Positions 7,090 to 15,641 of a stretch of DNA of 20,791 bases are shown here, one piece after another; within the stretch, counting starts at the first letter, position 1, and the number at the start of each line of letters is the position of its first letter. The notes under the pieces were generated by a model, which was not told the origin of the DNA, ran no database searches, and saw only the letters and a list, made by a program, of their open reading frames with translations. The DNA lies in assembly GCA_937910785.1 (NCBI GenBank), contig CALDLG010000159.1:1-20791 (forward strand), in the 5' to 3' direction. The position numbers were made by a program, and so were the translations under genes. The stretch is from an uncultured Lachnospiraceae bacterium. Its GTDB lineage: Bacteria > Bacillota > Clostridia > Lachnospirales > Lachnospiraceae.

Positions 7090-8664
7090 CTAAAAGCTCT
7101 GATACATAAACGCCGCCGTATCATAATTACCACCGTATATTCCCGTAATCAGAAGCAGCAGCACAATTCCGTAATAACAGGCCCATCTGACCGGCGCCGG
7201 CCGCGCCGCAAGATAACGCCGCACGTCCCATCCCCGCTCCTCCAGAACCGAAACGGCAAGCCAGATAAGCAGGGTCAGGAAAAGCAGCATAAACTCATAT
7301 TTACTGAGACCATAGGATGTCACAGCCTTCGATAGCAGCGCCCGGAACTGAAATCCTGTAAAAAAAGCCCGGAAAATTCCCGCCGCCTGTGAAAGACTCT
7401 CGCTCCGGATCAGTACATCCGCAGCAAAGACAATGGCCCACGTCCTGACCATGCCAAAAAGTGCATACCCCTTTCCCTTCCCGATGTGAAGTTTCTGCTT
7501 CCAGACCGGATAATGGGACTCCAAAAGGAGGGAAATGCTCATGATGACGCCGTAATACAGGCCCCACAGCATATAGGCAGCCGTTCTGCCGTGCCATGCC
7601 CCCGTAAAAAACCAGACGAGCATCGTTCCGATAATCGGCACTACATGCCTGCCCATACCGTTCCACTTTTTCTTACAATATTTCCCGATCTTCCGGCCCA
7701 TACCGGACATCGTAAAGGAAAACATCACATAATCCTTAAACCAGGCTCCGAGCGTGATATGCCATCTGCGCCAGAATTCCGCCACCGAGCCCGCGAAATA
7801 AGGCCGCCTGAAATTTTCCGGAAGCGCAATATCGAAGGTTTCGCTGACACCCATCGCCATATCGATATAGCCGGAAAAATCCGCATACAGCTGCAGCATA
7901 TAGAAAACCACCGCGCAGGCATAAATGCTGCCCGGCACCGCGGACACATCGCTTCCGAAAACCTGATCGACGAATATCCCGATCCGGTCTGCGATTACAA
8001 GCTTCTTAAAGGCGCCCCAGACGAAACGCTGAACGCCGTACAGCATTCTTTCATAGGAAAAGATGTGCTCCGTCTCAAACTGCTGTTTCAGCTTTGTGTA
8101 ACGGTTAAAGGGTCCCTGCGTAATCGCCGGAAAATAAGAAAGAAACAGCAGCAGCCTGGGAAAACTGGTCTCCGCCCCGCATTGTTCCCTTCCCGTATCG
8201 ATCACATATCCCATCGCCGTCAGCGTATAAAAGGAAATTCCAAGCGGCATTACGACCTTTTTCAGAAAATCCGCCTGCCAGCCCATTGTCTCTTCCAGAA
8301 CGGGAACCGCAAGCACCGTATATTTATAGAAAACAAGCAGCCCCAGATTCAATAGAAAAAACAGGATCTGCATTCGTTTCCTTTTCTTCGCAAAAGCCGC
8401 CTTTGTACTCTTTTTCCGTTCCTTATCGGTGCAGCCTGTAAGAGCCGCTTCCTGCGCTTCCAGACTCTTTTTCAGATAAAGGCCACAGCCATAGGCGCTA
8501 AAAGCCGTCAGAAACAGCGCAATCGGAATTCCGCCCAAACCGATCATATAAAAAACAAGACTCGAAAGAAGCAGTACATACCACTGCTTTTTCTTCGGGA
8601 GCAGATAATAAACGGCGAAGGTCAACGTCCACAATATGATAAAAGAATAAGACAGGAACTGCAT
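7090..8664 (-). CDS. MBOAT-family membrane O-acyltransferase (DltB/AlgI/PatA-like)
   Basis: This 524-residue polytopic protein has many hydrophobic segments from residue 4 to the end. It shows the MBOAT hallmark AEFWRRWHITLGAWFKDY (295-312) and the catalytic-type histidine H358 in FFTGAWHG, preceded by ADFSGYIDMAMG (261-272) and GPFNRYTKLKQQF (184-196), all typical of the DltB/AlgI branch. Members move an acyl or aminoacyl group from a cytoplasmic carrier through the membrane to an extracellular hydroxyl. The ATG abuts the carrier-protein stop, and its GGAGGAG ribosome site lies inside the last carrier codons, implying coupled translation. With a DltA-like enzyme, a carrier and two SGNH proteins in the operon, an amino-acid-derived donor is more likely than acetyl-CoA. 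Confidence 0.93.
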   Translation of the reverse strand: MQFLSYSFIILWTLTFAVYYLLPKKKQWYVLLLSSLVFYMIGLGGIPIALFLTAFSAYGCGLYLKKSLEAQEAALTGCTDKERKKSTKAAFAKKRKRMQILFFLLNLGLLVFYKYTVLAVPVLEETMGWQADFLKKVVMPLGISFYTLTAMGYVIDTGREQCGAETSFPRLLLFLSYFPAITQGPFNRYTKLKQQFETEHIFSYERMLYGVQRFVWGAFKKLVIADRIGIFVDQVFGSDVSAVPGSIYACAVVFYMLQLYADFSGYIDMAMGVSETFDIALPENFRRPYFAGSVAEFWRRWHITLGAWFKDYVMFSFTMSGMGRKIGKYCKKKWNGMGRHVVPIIGTMLVWFFTGAWHGRTAAYMLWGLYYGVIMSISLLLESHYPVWKQKLHIGKGKGYALFGMVRTWAIVFAADVLIRSESLSQAAGIFRAFFTGFQFRALLSKAVTSYGLSKYEFMLLFLTLLIWLAVSVLEERGWDVRRYLAARPAPVRWACYYGIVLLLLITGIYGGNYDTAAFMYQSF

Positions 8665-8895
8665 TTACTCCTCCAACAGCCTCTGAACCAGTGCAATGAT
8701 TGCTTCCTTGTTTCTGAAATTCTCCGCTACTACATATTTTGCGTCAATTTCTATATCAAATTCATCCTCCAGATCGCTTACCACATTGATCACCGTAAAA
8801 GAATCGATGATGCCGTCCTCCATCATACTGTCTCCGTCATAATCGATGGCTTCCTCGCAATGTTCCTCCAGAATTTCCAAAACCTTCTCTTCCAT
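8665..8895 (-). CDS. Acyl/peptidyl carrier protein (DltC-like)
   Basis: This small acidic protein of 76 residues has the size of DltC and ACPs. The phosphopantetheine attachment site is Ser32 in GIIDSFTVINVV, followed by the helix-II/III pattern DLEDEFDIEID and a final helix ending in LVQRLLEE. DSF rather than DSL fits carriers of the DltC/PCP-like group. An AAAGGA element lies 11 nt before the ATG. It sits between a formyltransferase gene and the MBOAT gene, whose start directly follows this stop. It probably carries the activated amino acid as a thioester from the adenylation enzyme to the MBOAT. A 60-nt gap precedes it. Confidence 0.93.
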   Translation of the reverse strand: MEEKVLEILEEHCEEAIDYDGDSMMEDGIIDSFTVINVVSDLEDEFDIEIDAKYVVAENFRNKEAIIALVQRLLEE

Positions 8896-8955
8896 CTTTT
8901 CAGCAGTCCTTTCTCTTTCTATAATTTATGCCATAATAAACTGTTTCCGCACACT

Positions 8956-9897
8956 TCATGCCCGCGTTTTCTCTTCTGCGCACATCCGATATTTCAATTT
9001 TAACAGGCTGTCCTCTCCAAGCGGCAGATAGAGAAATCCTTCCGCTTTCCCTTCCCGGCCTGCGGCTTCCGTCATCCGTCCGTCCGCCTCCGCCGGCCCC
9101 TTTGCCTTCGGAATCTTCCGATAGCGCAGGATTTCCGCCTCTCTTACGCCATTTCCACCGGGGCTTTCTATTCTGGTTCTGACCGGTGGGAAAATGTCAT
9201 TTTTACCGTAATCCACACTGCGCAGAAGACGGTAGATGTCCCCGGCCTCCTGTGTCAGTTCAAAAAATCCGCCGGCAGGGATCTCAAAGGAACGATACAT
9301 TCTCCGATCCGGCGCAAATCCCTGTTCTCTGACCGCCACCCGTTCCTCCATGACGGCATCAAAGCTTTCCGTAAATGCCTCATAAGCCAGCTCCATCAAC
9401 CGCTCCGTCAGCTCATAAGCCTTCGTGTCTTTGCCGATTCCGCACTGCTTCTGCACGATAATGCCGCCCTCATCGATTCCGGCCGTCACATAATGCCATG
9501 TGATGCCGGTCTCTTTTTCCCCTTCGTATATAACCCAGCTCGGCGCATTTCGCCCCGGATAATCGGGGAGCAGGGCATTATGGAAATTGATAATCGTCAC
9601 GTTTTCCTTCTCCACAAGCGCCTTGGGAAAGAGAAAATGATTGCCCGCACTGATGATCAGTATCTTCTCTCCGAAAGCCTGCAGATATGCCGCAAGCTCC
9701 TTTTTATCCACTATTCTGGTAAAAGATATTCCCTTTTCTCCACAAAGCTTCTCCGTTATGCTTAAAGAGTGAAGCTCATGTTCGATGAATTCCAGCTGGT
9801 ATCCGTAATCCTTCTGCCGCTCTTTCACATAGGACAGGACTTCACCGCTCACCTTGCCACAGCCTGTGACAATTACCCTTCGAAATGTTGTACTCAT
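8956..9897 (-). CDS. Formyltransferase (Fmt-like fold) linked to adenylation/carrier genes
   Basis: This protein has 313 residues. The N-terminal 10-formyltetrahydrofolate-dependent fold has the catalytic set intact: N104 and H106 in NFHNALLPDYPGRNAPSW, and D142 in GIDEGGIIVQ. A C-terminal part (about 215-305) resembles the Fmt/ArnA-type second domain (IYRLLRSVDYGKNDIFPPVR) but contains a Gly/Glu/Ala-rich insertion. It lies between the DltA-like enzyme (70-nt gap) and the carrier (60-nt gap). Family members formylate Met-tRNA, 4-amino sugars or NRPS-bound amino acids. The position suggests formylation of the amino group of the aminoacyl-carrier or of the final decoration, but an amino-sugar substrate is equally allowed. 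It is not a housekeeping fmt, since the def/fmt neighbourhood is absent. Confidence 0.88.
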   Translation of the reverse strand: MSTTFRRVIVTGCGKVSGEVLSYVKERQKDYGYQLEFIEHELHSLSITEKLCGEKGISFTRIVDKKELAAYLQAFGEKILIISAGNHFLFPKALVEKENVTIINFHNALLPDYPGRNAPSWVIYEGEKETGITWHYVTAGIDEGGIIVQKQCGIGKDTKAYELTERLMELAYEAFTESFDAVMEERVAVREQGFAPDRRMYRSFEIPAGGFFELTQEAGDIYRLLRSVDYGKNDIFPPVRTRIESPGGNGVREAEILRYRKIPKAKGPAEADGRMTEAAGREGKAEGFLYLPLGEDSLLKLKYRMCAEEKTRA

Positions 9898-9967
9898 GCC
9901 TTTTTATTCCTCTTCCATCCGCAGCCGTTTACCACCCCGCCGTGCCTGTTGGAGACTCTGTTTCCGC

Positions 9968-11485
9968 CTACAGAAGCTCTTTCAGCTTCACCCTGTCGAT
10001 CTTGCCATTCGCATTGATCGGCATTTTCTCTAACACGATCACCTTATTGGGCAGCATATATTCCGGCACCAGACTGGAAATCCGCTCGTTGATATACGCC
10101 TTTTCCAGCTCTTCTTCCAGAAACAGCACAATTTTCTGCCGTTTCTCGTCATATAAACAGCAGCAAAGTGAGATTTCTTCCAGAGAGGAAACCGCTGTCT
10201 CGATCTCTCCCAGCTCAATCCTGTGTCCCATATGCTTGATCTGGAAGTCTTTTCTGGATAAATAAATGAGCTCTCCGTATTCATTATATTTTACAAGGTC
10301 GCCGGTGCGATAAATGATCTCCGGGACGAAGGGATTCAACGGATTCTGAACGAAGGCTTCCCTCGTCTTCTCCGGATTATGATAATACCCCATGGAAAGA
10401 GACGTCCCCCGGACGCACAGCTCTCCGATGCCGTCTCCCCTTACCGGCTCATTCTTCTCATCCAGCACCAGAATATCGGTATTGGCCATGGGAATTCCAA
10501 TCGGCAGCGGTTCATCATCCGAGAATTCCCGGTCCACGATATAGTAAGTACAGGCATCTGTAATTTCCGTCGGCCCATAAAGATTGGCATACTGCACATC
10601 CGGCAGATATTTCCGCCACAGATTGAGCTGTTTATTCGGCATCACTTCGCCGCAGAAAAGCACGCGTTTCAGCGTATCCGACAAATCCACGTTTCGAAAA
10701 GCTTTCAGTTTCGCCACGACAATTAACGCCGAAGGCACCCAGAAAATCGTATTGATCTTCTTTTCCTTCAGATATTCAAGAAGCAGTACGGGCTGTGCAA
10801 AAAGATTTTTCGGAATAATATACGTCGTCGCACCGCTCCTGATCGTACTGTAAATATCGAGAATCGAATTATCAAAATAAAAAGGCGCCTGATTGCCGAA
10901 GCTGTCCGCTTCCGTCACCGCAAAGGTCTCCGTCACCCAGTCGATATAATCGATCACGCTGCGGTGTGTAATCGTCACGCCCTTCGGCACCCCGGTAGAG
11001 CCGGACGTAAACAGCACATAAAGCAGATCCGTATCGATACCCCTGTGCCTTGCCGCCTCAATTTTATTCTCACAGACCTGTATATGGGAAATTTCCTCAA
11101 ATAACAGAATCTCTCCTTCCCAGTCGTATTCCTCAAAGTTATTCCGCAGCGCGGCAGTCGTAATGACGGCTGCTGGGCACAGCACTTCGAGAATCTTATT
11201 CACCCGGCTGGCGGGCATATCCACATCGATCGGAGAGTAAAAATTGCAGCTGTATGCCGCACCCATGAAGGATACAAGCACGTCAACGCCTTTTTCCATA
11301 TAGACAACAACCGGTTTTTTGAACAAATCCAGTTCCATGAGCCGCGTCGCGACCGCTTTCGCCTGCTTTTGCAGTTCCCGGAAGGTCACCGCCTTTCCGT
11401 CCTGTGCAAAAGCGATTTTATCCGGCAGTCTGTCTGCCGTTTCATCCAGCCAGTAGGTAACATTTGCTTTCATATCAGTAACCAT
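9968..11485 (-). CDS. DltA-like amino-acid adenylation enzyme
   Basis: This stand-alone 505-residue adenylation enzyme is of DltA length. Core motifs in order are LFTSGSTGVPKGV (158-170, P-loop A3), the FYFDNSILDIYSTI substrate region (202-215), LFCGEVMP (276-283), NLYGPTE (301-307, A5), GELCVRG (354-360), YRTGD (392-396, A7), GHRIELGEIE (420-429, A8) and NANGKIDR (491-498, catalytic Lys495). The Cys before GE (C278) matches the cysteine found at this place in D-Ala-specific DltA proteins, which fits D-alanine or another small amino acid; specificity is inferred. It activates the amino acid with ATP and loads the nearby carrier. An in-frame ATG at 11473 is an alternative start, and AGAAAGG lies upstream of both. 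Confidence 0.92.
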   Translation of the reverse strand: MVTDMKANVTYWLDETADRLPDKIAFAQDGKAVTFRELQKQAKAVATRLMELDLFKKPVVVYMEKGVDVLVSFMGAAYSCNFYSPIDVDMPASRVNKILEVLCPAAVITTAALRNNFEEYDWEGEILLFEEISHIQVCENKIEAARHRGIDTDLLYVLFTSGSTGVPKGVTITHRSVIDYIDWVTETFAVTEADSFGNQAPFYFDNSILDIYSTIRSGATTYIIPKNLFAQPVLLLEYLKEKKINTIFWVPSALIVVAKLKAFRNVDLSDTLKRVLFCGEVMPNKQLNLWRKYLPDVQYANLYGPTEITDACTYYIVDREFSDDEPLPIGIPMANTDILVLDEKNEPVRGDGIGELCVRGTSLSMGYYHNPEKTREAFVQNPLNPFVPEIIYRTGDLVKYNEYGELIYLSRKDFQIKHMGHRIELGEIETAVSSLEEISLCCCLYDEKRQKIVLFLEEELEKAYINERISSLVPEYMLPNKVIVLEKMPINANGKIDRVKLKELL

Positions 11486-11543
11486 GCCTTTCTCTCAGCC
11501 CGCAGTCCATGCATGCGGACACAGTATCACAGTCCCCGCCGTT

Positions 11544-12695
11544 CTAAGGGCAGATGACAGGGTAAAAAGTATCCGGCCCCTTTTCCGCCTTCACGTGATA
11601 GACATCATATAAATCCGTCATTTCCAGCCCGCTGCCTGCCGGATCATAAGAGCCGTACAGCGCGATCTGTTTCCCGGAGGCAAACTTCCGCATTTCTCTT
11701 TCCACCTCCAGAGCGATCTGAAAATCCGGTTCCGATTCTATGTAATCATACAACATCGGGGAGTAGGGTGGCAAGTATAAGATCACTTCCACGCCCTGAT
11801 CCTTTAAATAATCGATCAGCGCGGCAAGCATTTCCATGCTTTCTTCATCGATCTCCCGATAATCCGTCAGGCGGTAAACTACCTGCTCCTCCATCGTCTG
11901 CTGCGTCATCGCGATAACCTCTTCCGGGTCCACATTGCGAAGTTCCTCCTGATAGGAAACGCTCCCGTCATAATGTTTGGTATACCGTTCCGTCTCCCAG
12001 TCATCGGTATAGGATACCAGAAAGCGTTTTCCCTCCGGAAGACAGGTGATATTATAGCGAAAATAATCTAAAGACAGCCATTTCCCATAATGCGTTCCCG
12101 TATTCCGCGCTGCTGCCGGGATCATTCCGCCGGAATCATTCCGGAGCTTCTCCGCTTCTTCACGTTTCGCTCCGCCGGGCTCTCCGCTTTCCGTACTCAT
12201 GAAAAGCTCCGGTTTTCCCATTTCTTTTCCCAGAAAAAGCGCGTATGCTTCCAGCTCCGTCCATCTGTCGTTGTTGTGCGCGGTATTGAACAGAAATGCA
12301 TCGACACCGATCACCATCGTTTCGGGCAGCCGACCGTTATATGCCAGAATTCCGGTTACGGCCCACAGATCGTAGATCGTGGCTTCGGAAAGCCCCGCGT
12401 TATAAAAAGAGTCTGTGCCAAACATCGTATGATCAAAGGTAAATACCCTGCTTGAGCCGGTAACGATTACCTCCTTCGCTTCCTTCTGTCCGTTCAGACA
12501 GGCGAGCAGAAGCGTTCTGTCATTGAATGCGGATTCTTCGAGTCCCACTGCGTTTTGCAAATCGTCCGTCATCCTGCTGCCGATTTCGTCATAGGTAATC
12601 CGCAGATACGCATAAGAATCCACATACCAGTTCACTGCCGCCACCAAAAAAAGGAGAGGCAGAAGGAACAAAAACGCCTTACACCATTTTTTCAT
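11544..12695 (-). CDS. Membrane-anchored SGNH/DltD-like protein
   Basis: This 383-residue protein has one N-terminal hydrophobic anchor (about 5-25) after MKKWCK, so its body is extracellular. SGNH-type marks are VIVTGSSRVFTFD (GSSR 80-83, candidate nucleophile Ser), YNAGLSEATIYD (98-109) and the late DLYDVYHVKAEKG (Asp364, His367 as DxxH). Overall similarity is to DltD-like proteins of acylation operons rather than to secreted esterases. The start overlaps the preceding stop in an ATGA, with AGGAGG 9 nt upstream inside that gene. The following gene is the adenylation enzyme (58-nt gap). The C-terminus ends about 15 residues after the His, somewhat short. It is probably a terminal acyl acceptor or transferase for the glycan decoration. 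Confidence 0.72.
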   Translation of the reverse strand: MKKWCKAFLFLLPLLFLVAAVNWYVDSYAYLRITYDEIGSRMTDDLQNAVGLEESAFNDRTLLLACLNGQKEAKEVIVTGSSRVFTFDHTMFGTDSFYNAGLSEATIYDLWAVTGILAYNGRLPETMVIGVDAFLFNTAHNNDRWTELEAYALFLGKEMGKPELFMSTESGEPGGAKREEAEKLRNDSGGMIPAAARNTGTHYGKWLSLDYFRYNITCLPEGKRFLVSYTDDWETERYTKHYDGSVSYQEELRNVDPEEVIAMTQQTMEEQVVYRLTDYREIDEESMEMLAALIDYLKDQGVEVILYLPPYSPMLYDYIESEPDFQIALEVEREMRKFASGKQIALYGSYDPAGSGLEMTDLYDVYHVKAEKGPDTFYPVICP

Positions 12696-14461
12696 GCCTT
12701 TTCTCCTCCTGCCGTATTCCCGCCTGCAGCCGATTTCGATGTCTCCCCTTCCGGCGGCAGCGCTTCCGATTCCCTTTGCCCGAAACTATAGGAAAACAAC
12801 ACAGGCAATGCAATAAAGAGGCCATATATGTAACGGAACTCATTATAAACCGGCGCCGCCAGAAGCAGGGTAAGAAATAAAATCAAATAGGGCACAAAAG
12901 GCATCACATTCCGTTTCTCATACACCGCGAAAGCGAGCGCGAAGAACATCAGCCATGTGTTCAGCCCCAGACTCCAGACTCTGTTATAAAATTCCTGAAA
13001 ACGCTGCAGATAATTTCCCATTGCCAGACTGTCATCATAGGAAAAAAGCTTCCGTCGTGTCTCCACGCCGAGGGAATTATCCACCATAAAGTAGTCTCCA
13101 TAAAGATACAATGGATCTCTCACCCGATACGCCCAGTAGCCCATCGTCTGCCGGACCTCCGCCACCACATACTGCAGCGGATTGCGCAGGCCGACCCGGA
13201 GCCATAATTTGAAATATTCCCATTTATTCTCTTCGATCGCCTGCTGGTTCCCCTCTTCCCGGATCAGCGCCTTGACAGGATCAAAAAGATAGGGATTATA
13301 AGCTTCTCCGACTTTTTCGGTCGGAACAACCCGGTCTATCATCCCGATCTCTTCCTCCGTCAGCTCTCCGCCTTTTAAGTATGCACAGACAAGATGCTGT
13401 GCCGGCATCGTCAGACTTTCGATCGTATCCGGCGGTTCCACATGCAGGGCCGCAAGAACCGGTCCATGATAAATCAGATAACAGAGCAGAACCGCGGCGG
13501 CGCATCCGTATTTTCCCGAAACCTTCTTCCCATACGGAACCTTTTTCCCGGACCTCTTTTTCTGCCAGTCATAAACAGACAGGATCACGATCGTTCCCAC
13601 AAAAATGAAAATACCGTTACTGCGCAGCACACAGACCAAAAATCCCGCCGCAGACCATGCCAGATACCGCAATGCCCTGCGTCTCCCCGTCATAAGCTCC
13701 GCATGACAGGCAGTTTCCACGGTCGTCCATGTAAAAAAGAACAGCGCCGCAACGAAAAAAGCATCCTTTCCCATGCAGAGCGCCTGCATGCCATTCACAG
13801 GCAACGCCGCATAAAAGAGCAGGGCGATAAAAAGCCAGAACATGCGCGTTCCCCTTTTATAAAGCCAGTGCAGAATAAAAGCGTATAAAAGCGCCATAAT
13901 GACAACCTGCCAGAATGTATAAAAACCGATCGCATCCGTATAATTGCCTGACAGCCGGTAACCGATTTCGAAGAAAAACTGTATGATCATGGTATGAAAA
14001 TAGGGATGATGATTGGATCTTGGAACAAGACCCAGTATCTGCTCCATCTGCCATACCGCATCGTTATTAAACCATGTGGGGTAATACATCAGATAATATG
14101 GCAGATAGCAGAAGAAACAGATCAGAAAAAAGAGGATAAAAATATACCACCGCCCCGGCCGCGCCTGCTGCTTTCCCGGCCGCAGGGTTTCCGGCAGGCA
14201 GGACAACAGCGCCCCCCTTTGCGAAATCAGAAAACAAAACAAAAGCAGGACGATATAGCATGCGGAAAAAAGCAGCAGAATCCTCACAATATTCCGCAGG
14301 ACGCCCAGCTGCTCCGCTTTTTCCAGATCACCCAGCACAATAAAAAGCATATAGAGAACCGCAAAAGGAATGACAGCGCAAAACTGCCATTTGGAAGGCG
14401 GCGTAATTTTCTTTTTCATCTGTAGTTCTTCCAAACAGATATCCTCCTTCGTGTCCTGCAT
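12692..14461 (-). CDS. Large polytopic membrane protein, DUF6020-like (possible GT-C-type glycosyltransferase)
   Basis: This 589-residue protein has about 10-12 hydrophobic segments (first near 27-45 and 57-80, last near 540-570). The signature YYPTWFNNDAVWQMEQI (about 126-142) followed by SNHHPYFHTMII (149-160) lies after the third helix. An acidic residue in an early outside loop (D134) followed by an HHP turn is typical of DUF6020 and related GT-C-like proteins that use polyprenyl-phosphate sugars. That function is by fold analogy, not proven. An alternative ATG at 14419 follows GGAAGA and would drop the first 14 residues. The end overlaps the SGNH gene by 4 nt. It would act on the glycan at the outer membrane face or on lipid-linked precursors. 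Confidence 0.75.
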   Translation of the reverse strand: MQDTKEDICLEELQMKKKITPPSKWQFCAVIPFAVLYMLFIVLGDLEKAEQLGVLRNIVRILLLFSACYIVLLLFCFLISQRGALLSCLPETLRPGKQQARPGRWYIFILFFLICFFCYLPYYLMYYPTWFNNDAVWQMEQILGLVPRSNHHPYFHTMIIQFFFEIGYRLSGNYTDAIGFYTFWQVVIMALLYAFILHWLYKRGTRMFWLFIALLFYAALPVNGMQALCMGKDAFFVAALFFFTWTTVETACHAELMTGRRRALRYLAWSAAGFLVCVLRSNGIFIFVGTIVILSVYDWQKKRSGKKVPYGKKVSGKYGCAAAVLLCYLIYHGPVLAALHVEPPDTIESLTMPAQHLVCAYLKGGELTEEEIGMIDRVVPTEKVGEAYNPYLFDPVKALIREEGNQQAIEENKWEYFKLWLRVGLRNPLQYVVAEVRQTMGYWAYRVRDPLYLYGDYFMVDNSLGVETRRKLFSYDDSLAMGNYLQRFQEFYNRVWSLGLNTWLMFFALAFAVYEKRNVMPFVPYLILFLTLLLAAPVYNEFRYIYGLFIALPVLFSYSFGQRESEALPPEGETSKSAAGGNTAGGEKA

Positions 14462-14531
14462 TTAACGTTACACTCATCTTATCTGACATCTGCGGCATCC
14501 GCACTTTCCATTCCTCATCGGCCGCCGGAAC

Positions 14532-15641
14532 TTATGCTTCCTCCGCCCATCTGCGTATGTTTGCGGTATAAGCCTCTGTCGTATACTCCCCTGCACGCTT
14601 CAGAGCCATTTCCCGGTAATGCGCCATCCGCTCCTCATTCTTTAGCAGCGAAATAATCTCCTGTGCGAGCCGCCGCTCTTCCTCCGTAATATTCTGCGGG
14701 TCGAAATCCTCATCGGGGCTCATATTCGGCACCAGAATCCCGTACCGGTCCTCAAGAATCTCTCCCGGTCCGGTCATACAATCTGTCGCGATCGCCGGCA
14801 CGCCCAGCGCCATCGCCTCCACAAGCGCATTCGGAAATCCTTCATAATAGGAAGTCAGCACATAAAGAGAACTTTTTTTCAGATAAGGATAGGGATTTCT
14901 CTTCAGTCCCGTAAAACATACGACATCATCGATTTTAAGCCCGGCGGCAAGTTTCTTATACGGCAGATATTCTCCCTGCCCGATAATCATCAGTCTCGTA
15001 TCGGGAAGCGTTTCGTGTACGAGCGCAAAACTCTTGATCAGATGCCAGAATCCCTTCACCGGATCTTCCCTGCCCATGGAAACCAGAATACGCCCCTCCG
15101 TCCATGGAAGCTGCGGCACAAACCGCTCCGCCAGCGCCTCCGCCTCCTTCAGGTCAAAGGGGTTGTGTAACGTAACGGCCTTCTCACAGCCGAATTTATC
15201 CTCAATTTCGCGCCGGATCTGTTCCGAACAGCAGATTACTCTGTCCGCATGCTTACAAAACCATCTGTTCCGGCGCGGATGATCCATATCCATATAGCTC
15301 CGGATGCCAAGCCATTTTCTGGCTTTCCCGCCGGATACCACATTGGCAATATTGGCCGTCGGGCCAAAGCTGTAAGCGATATCGACCGCCTCTTTCCGCT
15401 TGATCTGATGCAGCCGGTATGCCCGCTTTATGACATTCCATATTTTGGCCAGCCTGCCCGGTCTGCTCGCCAGATGCAGATCCATTACCTCAAGTCCGGT
15501 AATCTCATAAGCAATCTCCCTGGAATCAAAAATGACAATTTTCACCTGATAAAAGGGCTGCAGCAGCCTTGCCGTCGCAACGCATACCTTTTCGAAGCCC
15601 CCCTGATGCAGCGCGGGCACGATCAACAGCATTTTTTTCAT
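14532..15641 (-). CDS. GT4-family glycosyltransferase
   Basis: This 369-residue GT-B protein has the N-domain signature IVPALHQGGFEKVCVATA (7-24). The C-domain carries VSMGREDPVKGFWHLI (187-202), FTGLKRNPYPYL (243-254) and the EX7E pair E267 and E275 in YEGFPNALVEAMALGVPAIA, then TDCMTGPGEIL. The layout is like the N-acetyl-hexosamine or galactose transferases of capsule loci, but the donor is not readable. The start ATG overlaps the formyltransferase stop in ATGA, with GGGGGAT upstream inside that gene, indicating coupling. A 70-nt gap separates it from the polytopic membrane protein gene. Confidence 0.93.
   Translation of the reverse strand: MKKMLLIVPALHQGGFEKVCVATARLLQPFYQVKIVIFDSREIAYEITGLEVMDLHLASRPGRLAKIWNVIKRAYRLHQIKRKEAVDIAYSFGPTANIANVVSGGKARKWLGIRSYMDMDHPRRNRWFCKHADRVICCSEQIRREIEDKFGCEKAVTLHNPFDLKEAEALAERFVPQLPWTEGRILVSMGREDPVKGFWHLIKSFALVHETLPDTRLMIIGQGEYLPYKKLAAGLKIDDVVCFTGLKRNPYPYLKKSSLYVLTSYYEGFPNALVEAMALGVPAIATDCMTGPGEILEDRYGILVPNMSPDEDFDPQNITEEERRLAQEIISLLKNEERMAHYREMALKRAGEYTTEAYTANIRRWAEEA

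Noticed and set aside
7486..8355. 289-codon plus-strand frame opposite the MBOAT gene.
   Set aside because: Arg/His-rich antisense shadow of a membrane protein with conserved motifs on the other strand.
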